Shown: positions 1-16,167, counted from the stretch's first letter. The stretch: 64,000 bases of DNA from Caballeronia concitans (GCF_001544615.1 NZ_FCNV02000015.1:1-64000); one strand, 5' to 3'. Made by a program: numbers and translations. The notes: generated from the letters alone by a model not told the origin.

Positions 1-70
1 GACCGTGAAACGACTCCACGCCGATGATAGTGCGGATTGCCCGTGTGAAAGTAGGTAATCGTCAGGCTCC
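1..70 (+). rRNA. rrf: 5S ribosomal RNA, 3' end (partial)
   Basis: The first ~70 bases match the 3' half of a betaproteobacterial 5S rRNA, including the segment GATGATAGTGCGGATTGCCC and the closing GTCAGGCTCC. The 5' part lies before the window, so this is the tail of an rrn operon. An intrinsic terminator follows within 15 bases. The exact mature 3' end is estimated from the family pattern. Confidence 0.9.
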
Positions 71-83
71 TCATGCAATAAAC

Positions 84-116
84 AAAAACCCCACCCCATA
101 AAGGTGGGGTTTTTGC
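84..116 (+). terminator. Intrinsic terminator of the rrn operon
   Basis: A perfect 12-bp inverted repeat (AAAAACCCCACC / GGTGGGGTTTTT) with a 7-nt loop, 84-95 and 103-114, ends in a T run. It directly follows the 5S rRNA. Confidence 0.93.
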
Positions 117-167
117 GTTTCGTCGTACTATAAGTGAGAGCCTCGTGTTCCGGGTTGCAAGAAACGC

Positions 168-196
168 TTGACAAGAGCGTGTTGTTACCCCATAAT
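168..196 (+). promoter_or_regulatory. Sigma-70 promoter for the tRNA-Tyr/Gly/Thr-tuf unit
   Basis: Consensus -35 TTGACA at 168-173, a 17-nt spacer, and -10 CATAAT at 191-196. Start of transcription would fall near 203, a few bases before tRNA-Tyr. The near-consensus sequence fits a stable-RNA promoter. It probably also drives the tuf gene downstream, as in the E. coli thrU-tyrU-glyT-thrT-tufB unit. Confidence 0.85.
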
Positions 197-210
197 CGAT
201 AGTTCTCTGC

Positions 211-296
211 GGAGGGGTGCCCGAGTGGCTAAAGGGGGCAGACTGTAAATCTGTTGGCTTACGCCTACGTTGGTTCGAATCCAACCTCCTCCACCA
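211..296 (+). tRNA. tRNA-Tyr (anticodon GTA)
   Basis: An 86-nt class II tRNA with a long variable arm. The acceptor stem GGAGGGG pairs with CTCCTCC, and the discriminator A is followed by an encoded CCA. The anticodon GTA is at 245-247, in a loop closed by CAGA/TCTG. It is the first gene after the promoter at 168-196. Confidence 0.97.
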
Positions 297-326
297 GAAT
301 TCAAGCGGTAAGGGAATCCAACCCTC

Positions 327-400
327 GCGGGTGTAGCTCAATGGTAGAGCAGAAGCCTTCCAAGCTTACGACGAGGGTTCGATTCCCTTCACCCGCTCCA
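327..400 (+). tRNA. tRNA-Gly (anticodon TCC)
   Basis: A 74-nt tRNA beginning GCGGGTG and ending CACCCGC-T-CCA, so CCA is encoded. The anticodon TCC is at 359-361. It lies 30 bases after tRNA-Tyr in the same unit. Confidence 0.97.
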
Positions 401-416
401 ATGTCGGTTAATTAGT

Positions 417-491
<75 letters not shown>

Positions 492-553
492 GTCGTATCA
501 GTCCAGTAAGTTGCGCGCGGCGCAAGGTGCGAAAATCCTGTTAGGAGTCGAAA

Positions 554-1744
<1,191 letters not shown>

Positions 1745-1777
1745 GAGCCAGAAATCTCTCGGTAGTCTGTAGTTTTC

Positions 1778-1801
1778 GGGGTCGGCGAAACCGTCGGCCC
1801 C
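1778..1801 (+). other. Hairpin between tuf and tRNA-Trp
   Basis: A 10-bp stem with two G-U pairs (1778-1787 with 1792-1801) and a 4-nt loop. No T run follows, so it is more likely a processing or stabilising hairpin than a terminator. It lies 9 bases before tRNA-Trp. Confidence 0.4.
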
Positions 1802-1810
1802 AAATGGTTT

Positions 1811-1886
1811 AGGGGTATAGCTCAACTGGCAGAGCGTCGGTCTCCAAAACCGAAGGTTGGGGGTTCGATTCCCTCTGCCCCTGCCA
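1811..1886 (+). tRNA. tRNA-Trp (anticodon CCA)
   Basis: A 76-nt tRNA with acceptor arms AGGGGTA and TGCCCCT, discriminator G and encoded CCA. The anticodon CCA is at 1844-1846. It sits between tuf and secE, the classical position in proteobacteria, and is probably part of a tuf-trpT-secE-nusG transcript. Confidence 0.97.
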
Positions 1887-1920
1887 CATTCTTGCGCCAA
1901 GTGGCGCTGTTTAAGGTGTT

Positions 1921-2301
1921 ATGGCGAATCCTTCCGTCGAAACTGTTAATACTTCCAGCGACAAGCTGATGTTGGCGGCTGGTGTATTGTTGGTCTTGGC
2001 CGGGTTCGTGGGTTTCTTTTTGCTCGACGGCCAAGAGTGGTATGTCCGCGGCGCAGCGCTTGCTGTCGGTGTTATCGCGGGCGTTGCTGTCGGCCTTCTC
2101 TCTGCGCCCGGTAAGAGCTTTATCGCGTTCGCCAAAGACTCCTACAAGGAAGTACGCAAGGTTGTCTGGCCGACTCGGAAAGAGGCAACGCAGACCACGC
2201 TGGTGGTGTTCGCGTTTGTTCTCGTCATGGCCATTCTGTTGTGGCTTAGCGATAAGTCGATCGAATGGGTGATTTTCTCGGCGATTCTGGGTTGGAAATG
2301 A
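1921..2301 (+). CDS. secE: Preprotein translocase subunit SecE
   Basis: SecE is the small inner-membrane subunit that clamps SecY in the Sec translocon. At 126 residues it matches the three-helix form of E. coli, not the short single-helix form. Two hydrophobic segments lie at about 20-37 and 44-61, and a third near 95-120. Between them is the conserved amphipathic stretch [20 protein letters not shown], the family signature. nusG starts 1 base after its stop codon, as in the usual secE-nusG pair. Confidence 0.96.
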   Translation: MANPSVETVNTSSDKLMLAAGVLLVLAGFVGFFLLDGQEWYVRGAALAVGVIAGVAVGLLSAPGKSFIAFAKDSYKEVRKVVWPTRKEATQTTLVVFAFVLVMAILLWLSDKSIEWVIFSAILGWK

Positions 2302-2302
2302 T

Positions 2303-2860
2303 ATGAGCGATACTCCGACATCCCCGAGTGGAAAGCGTTGGTATGTAGTGCACGCCTACTCCGGCATGGAGAAGAGCGTGCAACGTGCGCTTCAGGAGCG
2401 CATCGAGCGGGCAGGGATGCAGGACCAATTCGGTCAAATTCTTGTCCCCACCGAAGAAGTCGTTGAAGTGAAAGGCGGTCACAAGTCGGTTACGGAACGT
2501 CGTTTCTTCCCGGGATATGTCCTGGTCGAAATGGAAATGACCGATGAAACCTGGCACCTCGTGAAGAACACGGCCAAGGTCACCGGATTTGTCGGCGGTG
2601 CGCGCAACCGTCCGAGCCCGATTTCGCCGCGCGAAGTCGAAAAGATCATGTCGCAGATGCAAGAGGGCGTCGAGAAGCCGCGGCCGAAGACGCTGTTCGA
2701 AGTGGGCGAGATGGTCCGGGTCAAGGAAGGTCCTTTCACTGACTTCAACGGCAACGTCGAAGAAGTCAACTACGAAAAGTCCCGAGTTCGTGTCTCAGTC
2801 ACGATCTTCGGGCGCTCGACACCGGTCGAACTCGAGTTCGGGCAGGTCGAGAAGCTGTAA
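2303..2860 (+). CDS. nusG: Transcription termination/antitermination factor NusG
   Basis: NusG binds RNA polymerase at the clamp, suppresses pausing, and links it to Rho or to the ribosome through its C-terminal KOW domain. The 185-residue protein begins with the NGN domain ([20 protein letters not shown]) and ends with a KOW domain containing [18 protein letters not shown]. The ATG lies one base after the secE stop, so translation is likely coupled. rplK follows after a 148-nt leader. Confidence 0.97.
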   Translation: MSDTPTSPSGKRWYVVHAYSGMEKSVQRALQERIERAGMQDQFGQILVPTEEVVEVKGGHKSVTERRFFPGYVLVEMEMTDETWHLVKNTAKVTGFVGGARNRPSPISPREVEKIMSQMQEGVEKPRPKTLFEVGEMVRVKEGPFTDFNGNVEEVNYEKSRVRVSVTIFGRSTPVELEFGQVEKL

Positions 2861-3008
2861 TTCAGAACACGTCGCGCGAGGCCTTCCGGTCTTGCGCGAT
2901 TCGCGCTTACGGCCCGCGTAACGGCCGTTGAGGAGCGTCAGTAGCCGGTCTCGTCGAACGCGCGCTATCACTCACCGAACGCTCACGCGTTCAGCAGAGG
3001 TTTTCAAC

Positions 3009-3440
3009 ATGGCAAAGAAAATCGTCGGCTTTATCAAGCTGCAGATTCCTGCAGGTAAAGCCAACCCGTCGCCGCCGGTCGGTCCGGCACTGGGCCAGCG
3101 TGGCCTGAACATCATGGAGTTCTGCAAGGCGTTCAACGCGCAGACTCAGGGCATGGAGCCGGGTCTGCCGGTGCCGGTCGTCATTACGGCATTCGCGGAC
3201 AAGAGCTTCACGTTCATCATGAAGACGCCGCCGGCTACCGTTCTGATCAAGAAGGCAGCCGCCATTCAGAAGGGTTCGAGCAAGCCGCACACAGACAAGG
3301 TGGGCAACATCACCCGCGCTCAAGCGGAAGAAATCGCGAAGACCAAGATGCCGGACCTTACGGCAGCGGATCTGGACGCAGCCGTGCGCACGATCGCAGG
3401 CAGCGCTCGTTCGATGGGCATCACTGTGGAGGGCGTGTAA
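3009..3440 (+). CDS. rplK: 50S ribosomal protein L11
   Basis: L11 forms the GTPase-associated centre with 23S rRNA and is needed for factor-dependent GTP hydrolysis and stringent-response sensing. The 143-residue protein starts [20 protein letters not shown]. That ATG has GAGG upstream and is preferred over an open extension 81 bases upstream with no family match. The proline-rich [13 protein letters not shown] and the C-terminal rRNA-binding domain are intact. The rplA ATG follows its stop directly. Confidence 0.97.
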   Translation: MAKKIVGFIKLQIPAGKANPSPPVGPALGQRGLNIMEFCKAFNAQTQGMEPGLPVPVVITAFADKSFTFIMKTPPATVLIKKAAAIQKGSSKPHTDKVGNITRAQAEEIAKTKMPDLTAADLDAAVRTIAGSARSMGITVEGV

Positions 3441-4136
3441 ATGGCTAAGCTTTCTAAGCGCCTTCAGGCACTCGCAAACAAGGTTGATCGTCAGAAGCTG
3501 TACGCGATCGACGACGCGCTCGCTCTCGTCAAGGAATGCGCAAGCGCCAAGTTCGACGAGTCGATCGACGTGGCAGTGCAGCTCGGCATCGATGCGAAGA
3601 AGTCGGATCAAGTGGTTCGCGGCTCGGTCGTCCTGCCGGCTGGTACCGGCAAGTCGGTGCGCGTTGCAGTCTTTGCACAAGGCGAAAAGGCTGAGCAAGC
3701 GCGTGCCGCCGGCGCAGAAGTGGTCGGCATGGAAGACCTGGCCGAGCAAGTGAAGGCCGGTAACCTGGACTTCGACGTCGTGATCGCTTCGCCGGACACG
3801 ATGCGCGTGGTCGGTACGCTGGGTCAGATTCTCGGCCCGCGCGGCCTGATGCCGAACCCGAAGGTTGGCACGGTCACGCCGGACGTAGCTCAGGCAGTCC
3901 GCAACGCCAAGGCAGGTCAGGTGCAATTCCGCGTCGACAAGGCCGGTATCATCCACGGCACGATCGGTCGCGCATCGTTCGAACCCGCTTCGCTGCGTCA
4001 AAACCTGGCAGCGCTGATCGACGCGCTGCAGAAGGCGAAGCCGGCTACGAGCAAGGGCGTGTACCTGCGTAAGGTCGCCGTGTCGAGCACGATGGGTGTC
4101 GGCGTTCGCGTGGACCAGTCCTCGCTGGCGCAGTAA
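3441..4136 (+). CDS. rplA: 50S ribosomal protein L1
   Basis: L1 forms the mobile stalk at the E site and represses its own operon by binding mRNA (known for the family). The 231-residue protein has the standard length and signature segments, including [19 protein letters not shown]. Its ATG abuts the rplK stop with no spacer, so the two are translationally coupled. Confidence 0.97.
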   Translation: MAKLSKRLQALANKVDRQKLYAIDDALALVKECASAKFDESIDVAVQLGIDAKKSDQVVRGSVVLPAGTGKSVRVAVFAQGEKAEQARAAGAEVVGMEDLAEQVKAGNLDFDVVIASPDTMRVVGTLGQILGPRGLMPNPKVGTVTPDVAQAVRNAKAGQVQFRVDKAGIIHGTIGRASFEPASLRQNLAALIDALQKAKPATSKGVYLRKVAVSSTMGVGVRVDQSSLAQ

Positions 4137-4436
4137 GAAATTTCGGCGCGGTCGGTAGACCGCGTCTCAAAGGGCTTTGGGCGGCTGCATAGCGGCAGTT
4201 TAGCTAAGCAGCCGGTTGTCAAAGACCGTTGGTGGCGGTGCAGAAGTCGGGCAGCGCCTTAATTCAAGCCAACGCAGATGGCGAACCCGAAACAGTTTTG
4301 CAGTGGTTGAAGTCGGTTGTCGTGCGTCGTGAGACTCACACCGATCGATCGAAATACTCCTAACAGTCGGACGCCGTTGTCGAACGTGGTGCATGAGGGT
4401 TGGACACCCGAGTGCATCGAATCTGGAGGTTTAACC
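4137..4436 (+). promoter_or_regulatory. rplJ leader, likely L10 autoregulatory region
   Basis: This 300-nt spacer between rplA and rplJ has no coding potential I would defend. It contains GCGGTC-GGTA-GACCGC at 4148-4163 and a larger stem-loop closed by GGCTGC (4183-4188) with GCAGCC (4208-4213). In many bacteria the L10-L12 complex binds the rplJ leader to repress rplJL. The position, length and tandem hairpins fit that role; the fold here is inferred. Confidence 0.5.
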
Positions 4437-4931
4437 GTGCCACTGAACAAAGAAGATAAGCAGGCAGTCGTCGCTGAAGTCGCCGCGCAAGTCGCGAAGG
4501 CTCAGACGATGGTGCTCGCTGAGTATCGTGGGATCACGGTTGGCGATCTGACCAAGCTGCGCGCGAAAGCGCGTGAGCAACAGGTGTATCTGCGCGTGTT
4601 GAAGAACACGCTGGCGCGTCGCGCTGTTGAAGGTACCCCGTTCGCTCCGCTGGCTGAGCAGATGACCGGTCCTCTGATCTACGGCATCTCGGAAGATGCC
4701 ATTGCCGCTGCCAAGGTCGTCAACGACTTCGGTAAGAGCAATGACAAGTTGATCATCAAGGCTGGTTCCTACGAAGGCAAGGTGATGGACAAGGCAGGCG
4801 TGCAAGCGCTGGCCAGCATCCCGAGCCGTGAAGAGCTGCTCTCCAAGCTGTTGTTCGTCATGCAAGCGCCTGTTTCCGGCTTTGCGCGCGCTCTGGCCGC
4901 GCTGGCTGAAAAGCAAGGCGAAGCTGCATAA
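4437..4931 (+). CDS. rplJ: 50S ribosomal protein L10
   Basis: L10 anchors the L7/L12 stalk dimers to 23S rRNA. The GTG at 4437 is chosen: CTGGAGG lies 7 bases upstream and the protein then begins with family-typical [14 protein letters not shown], giving 164 residues against 165 in E. coli. The open frame runs 40 codons further upstream through the leader with no conserved sequence. rplL follows after 83 bases. Confidence 0.96.
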   Translation: MPLNKEDKQAVVAEVAAQVAKAQTMVLAEYRGITVGDLTKLRAKAREQQVYLRVLKNTLARRAVEGTPFAPLAEQMTGPLIYGISEDAIAAAKVVNDFGKSNDKLIIKAGSYEGKVMDKAGVQALASIPSREELLSKLLFVMQAPVSGFARALAALAEKQGEAA

Positions 4932-5014
4932 CACAGCCGCTTGGGCGCTCGTCGCTCAGTTAGGTATTTGCTAGATCGCTAGCTCGATCCGAATTCAATT
5001 TAGGAGTATTTCAA

Positions 5015-5389
5015 ATGGCAATCGCAAAAGAAGACATCCTGGAAGCCGTTGGCGCGATGTCGGTTCTGGAACTGAACGAGCTGGTCAAGGCGTTCGAAGA
5101 GAAGTTTGGCGTGTCGGCAGCTGCTGTTGCAGTCGCTGGCCCGGCTGGCGGCGGCGCTGCTGCTGCTGCTGAAGAGCAGACCGAGTTCACCGTGAACCTG
5201 CTCGAAGCAGGCGCGAACAAGGTTTCCGTGATTAAGGCTGTTCGCGAACTGACGGGTCTCGGCCTGAAGGAAGCGAAGGACCTGGTCGACGGCGCACCGA
5301 AGCCCATCAAGGAAGCGGTGCCGAAGGCTGCTGCTGAAGAAGCGAAGAAGAAGCTGGAAGACGCAGGCGCGAAGGCTGAAATCAAGTAA
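5015..5389 (+). CDS. rplL: 50S ribosomal protein L7/L12
   Basis: This acidic stalk protein recruits elongation factors. It has 124 residues: an N-terminal dimerisation helix, an Ala/Gly-rich hinge near residues 37-55 and the C-terminal factor-binding domain with the conserved [22 protein letters not shown] precedes the ATG. An intrinsic terminator-like hairpin follows within 20 bases and is thought to reduce readthrough into rpoB. Confidence 0.97.
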   Translation: MAIAKEDILEAVGAMSVLELNELVKAFEEKFGVSAAAVAVAGPAGGGAAAAAEEQTEFTVNLLEAGANKVSVIKAVRELTGLGLKEAKDLVDGAPKPIKEAVPKAAAEEAKKKLEDAGAKAEIK

Positions 5390-5407
5390 GTTTCATTGCG
5401 CTGTGCG

Positions 5408-5438
5408 AAGGCTGGCGGTTTTTCACCGCCGGCCTTTT
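5408..5438 (+). terminator. Terminator/attenuator after rplL
   Basis: An 11-bp GC-rich stem (AAGGCTGGCGG at 5408-5418 with CCGCCGGCCTT at 5426-5436, with one G-T pair) is followed by a T run. Because rpoB lies downstream without an obvious new promoter, it probably acts as a partial terminator, like the rplL-rpoB attenuator of E. coli. Confidence 0.75.
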
Positions 5439-5448
5439 TGTGCTTTGT

Positions 5449-5491
5449 GGGGACTGAGTTTTTATGCTTCGTAGCAAGCATAAATGTCCCC
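5449..5491 (+). other. Long hairpin in the rplL-rpoB spacer, possible RNase III site
   Basis: A two-part stem: GGGGAC (5449-5454) pairs with GTCCCC (5486-5491), and TTTATGCTT (5461-5469) with AAGCATAAA (5476-5484), separated by an asymmetric internal loop and capped by CGTAGC. In E. coli the same spacer carries an RNase III processing hairpin. The rest of the spacer (5492-5757) shows no gene or clear promoter to my eye. Confidence 0.5.
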
Positions 5492-5757
5492 GCAGAAGCC
5501 AAAGAGAACGGTCGAATCGGCAAAATCTTCCGGTAGTTCTCTTTGTCTTCTGAAGCGACTGCAGAAGGCAAGTTTGGTCGGGTAGCGGGAAACACAGGCA
5601 TCCGCTGCCGTCAGCCAGCGGTTGGTAGCGGCCAACCACCAAGCTTCTAGATTCGCGCGTCCTCCCCGGACACTCGCGCGGGTCTCAGTCGGTGAACACC
5701 GGGCCGTGTCGTCGAGGTATCCCGCCTCGGTAACGCCCGCCGTGATTCGGAGATCGT

Positions 5758-9864
<4,107 letters not shown>

Positions 9865-9885
9865 TCGGACTACGGAGAGAAAGCA

Positions 9886-12800
9886 ATGAAAGCTCTGCTC
9901 GATCTATTCAAGCAAGTCCAACAAGAAGAAGTCTTTGATGCGATCAAGATCGGCCTCGCGTCGCCCGACAAGATCCGTTCGTGGTCGTTCGGCGAAGTGA
10001 AGAAGCCGGAGACCATCAACTACCGCACGTTCAAGCCGGAGCGGGATGGTCTGTTTTGCGCCAAGATTTTCGGGCCGATCAAGGACTACGAGTGCCTTTG
10101 CGGCAAGTACAAGCGCCTGAAGCACCGTGGCGTGATCTGTGAAAAGTGCGGCGTCGAAGTGACGCTCGCGAAGGTGCGTCGTGAGCGGATGGGCCACATC
10201 GAGCTGGCCTCGCCCGTCGCGCACATCTGGTTCCTGAAGTCGCTGCCGTCGCGTCTGGGCATGGTGCTCGACATGACGCTGCGCGACATCGAGCGCGTGT
10301 TGTACTTCGAAGCATACGTGGTGATCGATCCGGGCATGACGCCGCTGAAAGCGCGGCAGATCATGACCGAAGAGGATTACTACAACAAGGTCGAAGAGTA
10401 CGGTGACGAATTCCGTGCCGAAATGGGCGCGGAAGGCGTGCGCGAACTGCTGCGTGCCATCAACATCGACGAGCAGGTCGAAACGCTGCGCACGGAGCTG
10501 AAGAACACCGGCTCGGAAGCGAAGATCAAGAAGTACGCGAAGCGCCTTAAGGTGCTCGAGGCTTTCCAGCGTTCGGGCATCAAGCCTGACTGGATGGTGC
10601 TCGAAGTGCTGCCGGTGCTGCCGCCGGAACTGCGTCCGCTCGTGCCGCTCGACGGCGGCCGTTTCGCGACCTCGGACCTGAACGACCTGTACCGCCGCGT
10701 GATCAACCGTAACAACCGGTTGAAGCGTCTGCTCGAACTGAAGGCGCCTGAAATCATCGTCCGCAACGAAAAGCGGATGCTGCAGGAAGCCGTCGATTCG
10801 CTGCTCGACAACGGTCGTCGCGGCAAGGCCATGACCGGCGCGAACAAGCGTCCGCTGAAGTCGCTCGCCGACATGATCAAGGGCAAGGGCGGTCGTTTCC
10901 GTCAGAACCTGCTCGGTAAGCGCGTGGACTACTCGGGCCGTTCGGTCATCGTCGTGGGCCCGACGCTCAAGCTGCATCAGTGCGGTCTGCCGAAGCTGAT
11001 GGCGCTCGAACTGTTCAAGCCTTTCATCTTCAACAAGCTGGAAGTGATGGGCGTCGCCACGACCATCAAGGCCGCGAAGAAGGAAGTCGAGAACCAGACG
11101 CCGGTGGTGTGGGACATCCTCGAAGAGGTGATCCGCGAGCATCCGGTCATGCTGAACCGCGCGCCGACGCTGCACCGTCTCGGCATTCAGGCTTTCGAGC
11201 CGGTGCTGATCGAAGGTAAGGCTATCCAGCTGCATCCGCTCGTTTGCGCGGCGTTCAACGCCGACTTCGACGGTGACCAGATGGCCGTTCACGTGCCGCT
11301 GTCGCTCGAAGCGCAGATGGAAGCGCGCACGCTGATGCTGGCGTCGAACAACGTCCTGTTCCCGGCGAACGGCGATCCGTCGATCGTGCCGTCGCAGGAT
11401 ATCGTGCTCGGCCTGTATTACGCGTCGCGTGAAGCGGTGAACGGGAAGGGCGAAGGCCTGACGTTCACGGGCGTGTCGGAAGTGATCCGCGCGTACGAAA
11501 ACAAGGAAGTCGAGCTGGCTTCGCGCGTCAACGTGCGTATCACCGAAATGGTGGCGAACGAAGACCAGAGCGAAGGCGCGCCGAAGTTCGTGCCGAAGAT
11601 CACGCTGTACGCGACCACCGTCGGCCGTTCGATCCTGTCGGAGATTCTGCCGCCGGGCCTGCCGTTCTCGGTGCTGAACAAGCCGCTGAAGAAGAAGGAA
11701 ATCTCGCGCCTGATCAACACGGCGTTCCGCAAGTGCGGTCTGCGCGAAACGGTGATCTTCGCCGACCAGCTGATGCAGATGGGTTTCCGTCTCGCAACGC
11801 GCGCCGGCATCTCGATTTGCGTGGACGACATGCTCGTGCCGCCGCAAAAAGAGACGATCGTCGGCGACGCCGCGAAGAAGGTGAAGGAGTACGACCGTCA
11901 GTACATGTCGGGTCTCGTCACCGCGCAGGAACGCTACAACAACGTGGTCGACATCTGGTCGGCGACGTCGGAAAGCGTCGGCAAGGCGATGATGGAGCAG
12001 CTCGCAACCGAGCCCGTGGTGGATCGCGACGGCAAGGAAACGAAGCAGGAGTCGTTCAACTCCATCTACATGATGGCCGACTCGGGCGCGCGTGGCTCCG
12101 CGGTGCAGATTCGTCAGCTCGCCGGTATGCGCGGCCTGATGGCGAAGCCGGACGGCTCGATTATCGAGACGCCGATTACCGCGAACTTCCGCGAAGGCCT
12201 GAACGTGCTGCAGTACTTCATCTCGACGCACGGCGCACGTAAGGGTCTGGCGGATACGGCGCTGAAGACGGCGAACTCGGGTTACCTGACGCGTCGTCTC
12301 GTCGACGTGACGCAGGATCTGGTCGTGGTCGAAGACGATTGCGGCACGTCGAACGGCGTGGCGATGAAGGCGTTGGTCGAAGGCGGTGAAGTCGTCGAAG
12401 CGCTGCGTGACCGTATTCTGGGTCGCGTCGCGGTGGCGGACGTCGTCAATCCGGAAACGCAGGAAACGCTGTACGCGTCGGGCGATCTGCTCGACGAAGA
12501 CGCGGTGGAAGACATCGAGCGTCTCGGCATCGACGAAGTGCGCGTGCGCACGCCGCTGACCTGCGAAACGCGCTATGGCCTGTGCGCCGCGTGCTACGGC
12601 CGCGACCTCGGCCGTGGCTCGCGCGTGAATGTCGGCGAAGCGGTCGGCGTGATCGCCGCTCAGTCGATCGGCGAGCCGGGCACGCAGCTCACGATGCGTA
12701 CGTTCCACATCGGTGGCGCGGCGTCGCGTGCGGCGGTGGCATCGACGGTGGAAGCGAAGAGCAACGGTACGGTGCGCTTCACGGCCACGATGCGTTACGT

Positions 12801-14127
12801 CACCAACGCGAAGGGCGAGCAGGTCGTCATCTCGCGTTCGGGCGAAGCGATCATCGCGGACGACTTCGGTCGCGAGCGTGAGCGTCACAAGGTTCCGTAC
12901 GGCGCGACGCTGCTGCAACTCGACGGCGCACAGATCAAGGCCGGCGCGCAACTCGCGCAATGGGATCCGCTGACGCGCCCGATCATCACCGAGTGGGGCG
13001 GTACGGTGAAGTTCGAAAACGTCGAGGAAGGCGTGACGGTCGCCAAGCAGATCGACGACGTGACCGGTCTTTCGACCCTCGTCGTGATCGATGCGAAGCG
13101 CCGCGGCTCGCAGGCCGGCAAGAGCGTGCGTCCGCAGGTCAAGCTGCTCGACGCGAACGGCGAGGAAGTGAAGATCCCGAACACCGAGCATTCGGTGCAG
13201 ATCGGCTTCCAGGTCGGCGCACTGATCACCGTGAAGGATGGTCAGCAAGTGCAGGTCGGTGAAGTGCTGGCGCGTATCCCGGTTGAAGCGCAGAAGACGC
13301 GTGACATTACCGGTGGTCTGCCGCGCGTGGCCGAACTGTTCGAAGCGCGCTCGCCGAAGGACGCCGGCATTCTGGCGGAAGTCACGGGCACGACGTCGTT
13401 CGGTAAGGACACGAAGGGCAAGCAGCGTCTCGTCATCACGGATCTCGAAGGCAATCAGCACGAGTTCCTGATCGCGAAGGAAAAGCAGGTGCTGGTGCAC
13501 GATGGTCAAGTCGTCAACAAGGGCGAAATGATCGTCGACGGTCCCGCCGATCCGCACGACATCCTGCGTCTGCAGGGTATCGAGGCGCTGTCGCGCTACA
13601 TCGTGGACGAAGTGCAGGACGTGTATCGTCTGCAAGGCGTGAAGATCAACGACAAGCACATCGAAGTGATCGTGCGTCAGATGCTGCGCCGTGTGCAGAT
13701 CACCGACAACGGTGACACGCGCTTCATTCCGGGCGAACAAGTCGAGCGGTCGGACATGCTCGACGAGAACGACCGCATGATCGCGGAAGACAAGCGTCCG
13801 GCGACGTACGAGAACGTGCTGCTGGGTATCACGAAGGCGTCGCTGTCGACGGATTCGTTCATCTCGGCGGCGTCGTTCCAGGAAACGACTCGCGTGCTGA
13901 CCGAAGCCGCGATCATGGGCAAGCGCGACGATCTGCGTGGCCTGAAGGAAAACGTGATCGTCGGCCGTCTGATTCCGGCCGGTACGGGTCTCGCGTTCCA
14001 CAAGGCGCGCAAGACGAAGGAGTCGGCGGATCGCGAACGCTTCGACCAGATCGCTGCCGAAGAGGCATTCGATTTCGGTACGCCGGAAACCCCGGCAACG
14101 GAGCAGCAGCCGCATACCAACGAGTAA
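9886..14127 (+). CDS. rpoC: DNA-directed RNA polymerase beta' subunit
   Basis: The beta' subunit carries the catalytic magnesium site [12 protein letters not shown] near residue 463. The N-terminal zinc site is [20 protein letters not shown] near residues 70-88; the second is formed by EDDCG and [13 protein letters not shown]. The 1413-residue length is normal. The start has GGAGAGAAAGCA just upstream. The gene closes the rplKAJL-rpoBC transcript, with a strong terminator 40 bases after the stop. Confidence 0.98.
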   Translation: MKALLDLFKQVQQEEVFDAIKIGLASPDKIRSWSFGEVKKPETINYRTFKPERDGLFCAKIFGPIKDYECLCGKYKRLKHRGVICEKCGVEVTLAKVRRERMGHIELASPVAHIWFLKSLPSRLGMVLDMTLRDIERVLYFEAYVVIDPGMTPLKARQIMTEEDYYNKVEEYGDEFRAEMGAEGVRELLRAINIDEQVETLRTELKNTGSEAKIKKYAKRLKVLEAFQRSGIKPDWMVLEVLPVLPPELRPLVPLDGGRFATSDLNDLYRRVINRNNRLKRLLELKAPEIIVRNEKRMLQEAVDSLLDNGRRGKAMTGANKRPLKSLADMIKGKGGRFRQNLLGKRVDYSGRSVIVVGPTLKLHQCGLPKLMALELFKPFIFNKLEVMGVATTIKAAKKEVENQTPVVWDILEEVIREHPVMLNRAPTLHRLGIQAFEPVLIEGKAIQLHPLVCAAFNADFDGDQMAVHVPLSLEAQMEARTLMLASNNVLFPANGDPSIVPSQDIVLGLYYASREAVNGKGEGLTFTGVSEVIRAYENKEVELASRVNVRITEMVANEDQSEGAPKFVPKITLYATTVGRSILSEILPPGLPFSVLNKPLKKKEISRLINTAFRKCGLRETVIFADQLMQMGFRLATRAGISICVDDMLVPPQKETIVGDAAKKVKEYDRQYMSGLVTAQERYNNVVDIWSATSESVGKAMMEQLATEPVVDRDGKETKQESFNSIYMMADSGARGSAVQIRQLAGMRGLMAKPDGSIIETPITANFREGLNVLQYFISTHGARKGLADTALKTANSGYLTRRLVDVTQDLVVVEDDCGTSNGVAMKALVEGGEVVEALRDRILGRVAVADVVNPETQETLYASGDLLDEDAVEDIERLGIDEVRVRTPLTCETRYGLCAACYGRDLGRGSRVNVGEAVGVIAAQSIGEPGTQLTMRTFHIGGAASRAAVASTVEAKSNGTVRFTATMRYVTNAKGEQVVISRSGEAIIADDFGRERERHKVPYGATLLQLDGAQIKAGAQLAQWDPLTRPIITEWGGTVKFENVEEGVTVAKQIDDVTGLSTLVVIDAKRRGSQAGKSVRPQVKLLDANGEEVKIPNTEHSVQIGFQVGALITVKDGQQVQVGEVLARIPVEAQKTRDITGGLPRVAELFEARSPKDAGILAEVTGTTSFGKDTKGKQRLVITDLEGNQHEFLIAKEKQVLVHDGQVVNKGEMIVDGPADPHDILRLQGIEALSRYIVDEVQDVYRLQGVKINDKHIEVIVRQMLRRVQITDNGDTRFIPGEQVERSDMLDENDRMIAEDKRPATYENVLLGITKASLSTDSFISAASFQETTRVLTEAAIMGKRDDLRGLKENVIVGRLIPAGTGLAFHKARKTKESADRERFDQIAAEEAFDFGTPETPATEQQPHTNE

Positions 14128-14166
14128 GCGAGCCGCTTTCCTTTCCCGAGCAGTAACGCAGCACTG

Positions 14167-14197
14167 AAACCGCCCGGTTCGCCGGGCGGTTTTTTTT
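14167..14197 (+). terminator. Intrinsic terminator after rpoC
   Basis: A perfect stem AAACCGCCCGG / CCGGGCGGTTT with a TTCG tetraloop is followed by eight Ts. It separates rpoBC from recQ. Confidence 0.95.
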
Positions 14198-14295
14198 CGC
14201 CCCAACTTTTTCCGGTTCGCACCTCTGCCGAATGGCTAACGCCGCCACAAGCGCGTGAAGTCGGCGCGTGCGTTGATAGAATCCCGTATCCCTCC

Positions 14296-16167
14296 ATGCC
14301 GCAGTCCGCCCCTCCCGCCATGACCCGTTCGCTCCAGATCCTCAACGAAGTTTTCGGCTATCCGGCGTTTCGCGGGCAGCAGGCGGAGATCGTCGAGCAC
14401 GTTGCGAACGGCGGCGATTCGCTCGTGTTGATGCCGACGGGCGGCGGCAAATCGCTCTGCTACCAGATTCCGTCGCTCGTGCGCAAGGAAGCGGGATTTG
14501 GCGCGGGCATCGTCGTGTCGCCGCTGATCGCGCTGATGCAGGATCAGGTCGCCGCGCTCACCGAAGTCGGCGTGCGTGCCGCGTATCTCAATTCGACGCT
14601 CTCCGGCGCCGAAGCCGCCGCCACCGAGCGCGCGCTGCGCAACGGTACGATCGATTTGCTGTACGTCGCGCCGGAGCGTCTCATGACGCCGCGCTTTCTC
14701 GACTTGCTCGAAAGCTCCCCGGTCGGCTTGTTTGCAATCGACGAGGCGCACTGCGTCTCGCAATGGGGCCACGATTTCCGGCCGGAGTACATTCAGCTTT
14801 CCGTGCTGCACGAGCGCTTCCCGAACGTGCCGCGCATCGCGCTGACGGCGACGGCGGACGCGATCACGCGCGACGAGATCGTGCATCGGCTGGCGCTCGA
14901 TGACGCGCGCATCTTCGTGTCGAGTTTCGATCGGCCGAACATCCGGTATCGGATCGTCGAAAAGGACAACGCGCGCTCGCAGTTGCTCGATTTCATCCGC
15001 GCCGAACACACGAACGGCGACGGTACGACGGACGCCGGCGTGGTCTATTGCCTCTCGCGCCGCAAGGTCGAAGAAACGGCCGACTGGCTCAAAGGGCAGG
15101 GCGTTCGTGCGTTGCCTTACCACGCGGGCATGGAATTCGAGACGCGCCAGAAGCATCAGGAGATGTTCCAGCGCGAGGAAGGCATCGTGATGTGCGCGAC
15201 GATCGCATTCGGCATGGGCATCGACAAGCCGGATGTGCGGTTCGTCGCGCATCTGGATCTGCCGAAGAGCGTGGAAGGCTACTATCAGGAGACCGGCCGC
15301 GCGGGCCGCGATGGTCTGCCCGCGAACGCATGGATGGCCTACGGCCTGGGCGACGTCGTGCAGCAGCGCAAGATGATCGACGAATCCGACGCCGATGACG
15401 CCCACAAGCGCGTCCAGACCGGCAAGCTCGATGCGCTCCTCGGTCTCTGCGAAGCCGCGACGTGCCGGCGCGTGCGCCTGCTCGCGTACTTCGGCGAGAC
15501 GAGCAAGCCGTGCGGAAACTGCGATACGTGTCTCGAGCCGCCCGCATCGTTCGATGCCACGCGCGAAGCGCAGATGGCGCTGTCGTGCGTCTATCGCGCG
15601 CACAAGGCGAGCGGCTTCCATTTCGGCGCGGGGCATCTGATCGACATCCTGCGGGGCACGCGCAGCGAGAAAGTCTTGCAGCGCGGGCACGAGAAACTCT
15701 CGACGTTCGGCGTCGGCTCGGCGCTGTCCGAGCCGGAGTGGCGCGCGGTGTTCCGGCAACTCGTCGCGTTCGGATATCTGGCCGTCGATCACGATGGCTT
15801 CGGCGCCCTCGTCCTCACCGACGCCAGCAAGCCCGTGCTCAAGGGCGAGGAGCGCGTCACGCTGCGCAAGTACGTCAAGCCGGTGCGCAGCCGGCAATCC
15901 GCCGGTCGGACCGGCGAGCGCGCCGATCCGACCGCGGGCATGTCGCCGCGCGAGAAGTCGCGCTGGGAGCGCCTGCGGGCCTGGCGCGCGGAGACCGCGA
16001 AGACCGACGGCGTGCCGGCCTACGTGATCTTCCACGACGCGACGCTCGCGGAGATCGCCCGCAGCGACCCCGATACCATCGACGATTTGCGTCACATTCC
16101 GGGCATCGGCGTGCGAAAACTGGAGCGTTTCGGCGACGAACTGCTGGATGTCGTCGGCGCGGACTGA
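14296..16167 (+). CDS. recQ: ATP-dependent DNA helicase RecQ
   Basis: RecQ unwinds DNA 3' to 5' in recombination and fork repair. The Walker A motif [12 protein letters not shown] has its lysine near residue 52; the DEAH box lies in [20 protein letters not shown]. The helicase C lobe ends [11 protein letters not shown] zinc-binding RQC module (CGNCDTC) precedes a winged helix, and a C-terminal HRDC domain covers about residues 540-620. The start could instead be the ATG at 14320; neither has a clear ribosome-binding site. It stands alone, with a terminator upstream and the str promoter downstream. Confidence 0.93.
   Translation: MPQSAPPAMTRSLQILNEVFGYPAFRGQQAEIVEHVANGGDSLVLMPTGGGKSLCYQIPSLVRKEAGFGAGIVVSPLIALMQDQVAALTEVGVRAAYLNSTLSGAEAAATERALRNGTIDLLYVAPERLMTPRFLDLLESSPVGLFAIDEAHCVSQWGHDFRPEYIQLSVLHERFPNVPRIALTATADAITRDEIVHRLALDDARIFVSSFDRPNIRYRIVEKDNARSQLLDFIRAEHTNGDGTTDAGVVYCLSRRKVEETADWLKGQGVRALPYHAGMEFETRQKHQEMFQREEGIVMCATIAFGMGIDKPDVRFVAHLDLPKSVEGYYQETGRAGRDGLPANAWMAYGLGDVVQQRKMIDESDADDAHKRVQTGKLDALLGLCEAATCRRVRLLAYFGETSKPCGNCDTCLEPPASFDATREAQMALSCVYRAHKASGFHFGAGHLIDILRGTRSEKVLQRGHEKLSTFGVGSALSEPEWRAVFRQLVAFGYLAVDHDGFGALVLTDASKPVLKGEERVTLRKYVKPVRSRQSAGRTGERADPTAGMSPREKSRWERLRAWRAETAKTDGVPAYVIFHDATLAEIARSDPDTIDDLRHIPGIGVRKLERFGDELLDVVGAD

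Noticed and set aside
9904-14205. Long open frame of 1433 codons on the minus strand opposite rpoC
   Set aside because: It is exactly antisense to a verified gene, has an Arg/His-rich composition typical of GC-rich shadow frames, and matches no family I know.
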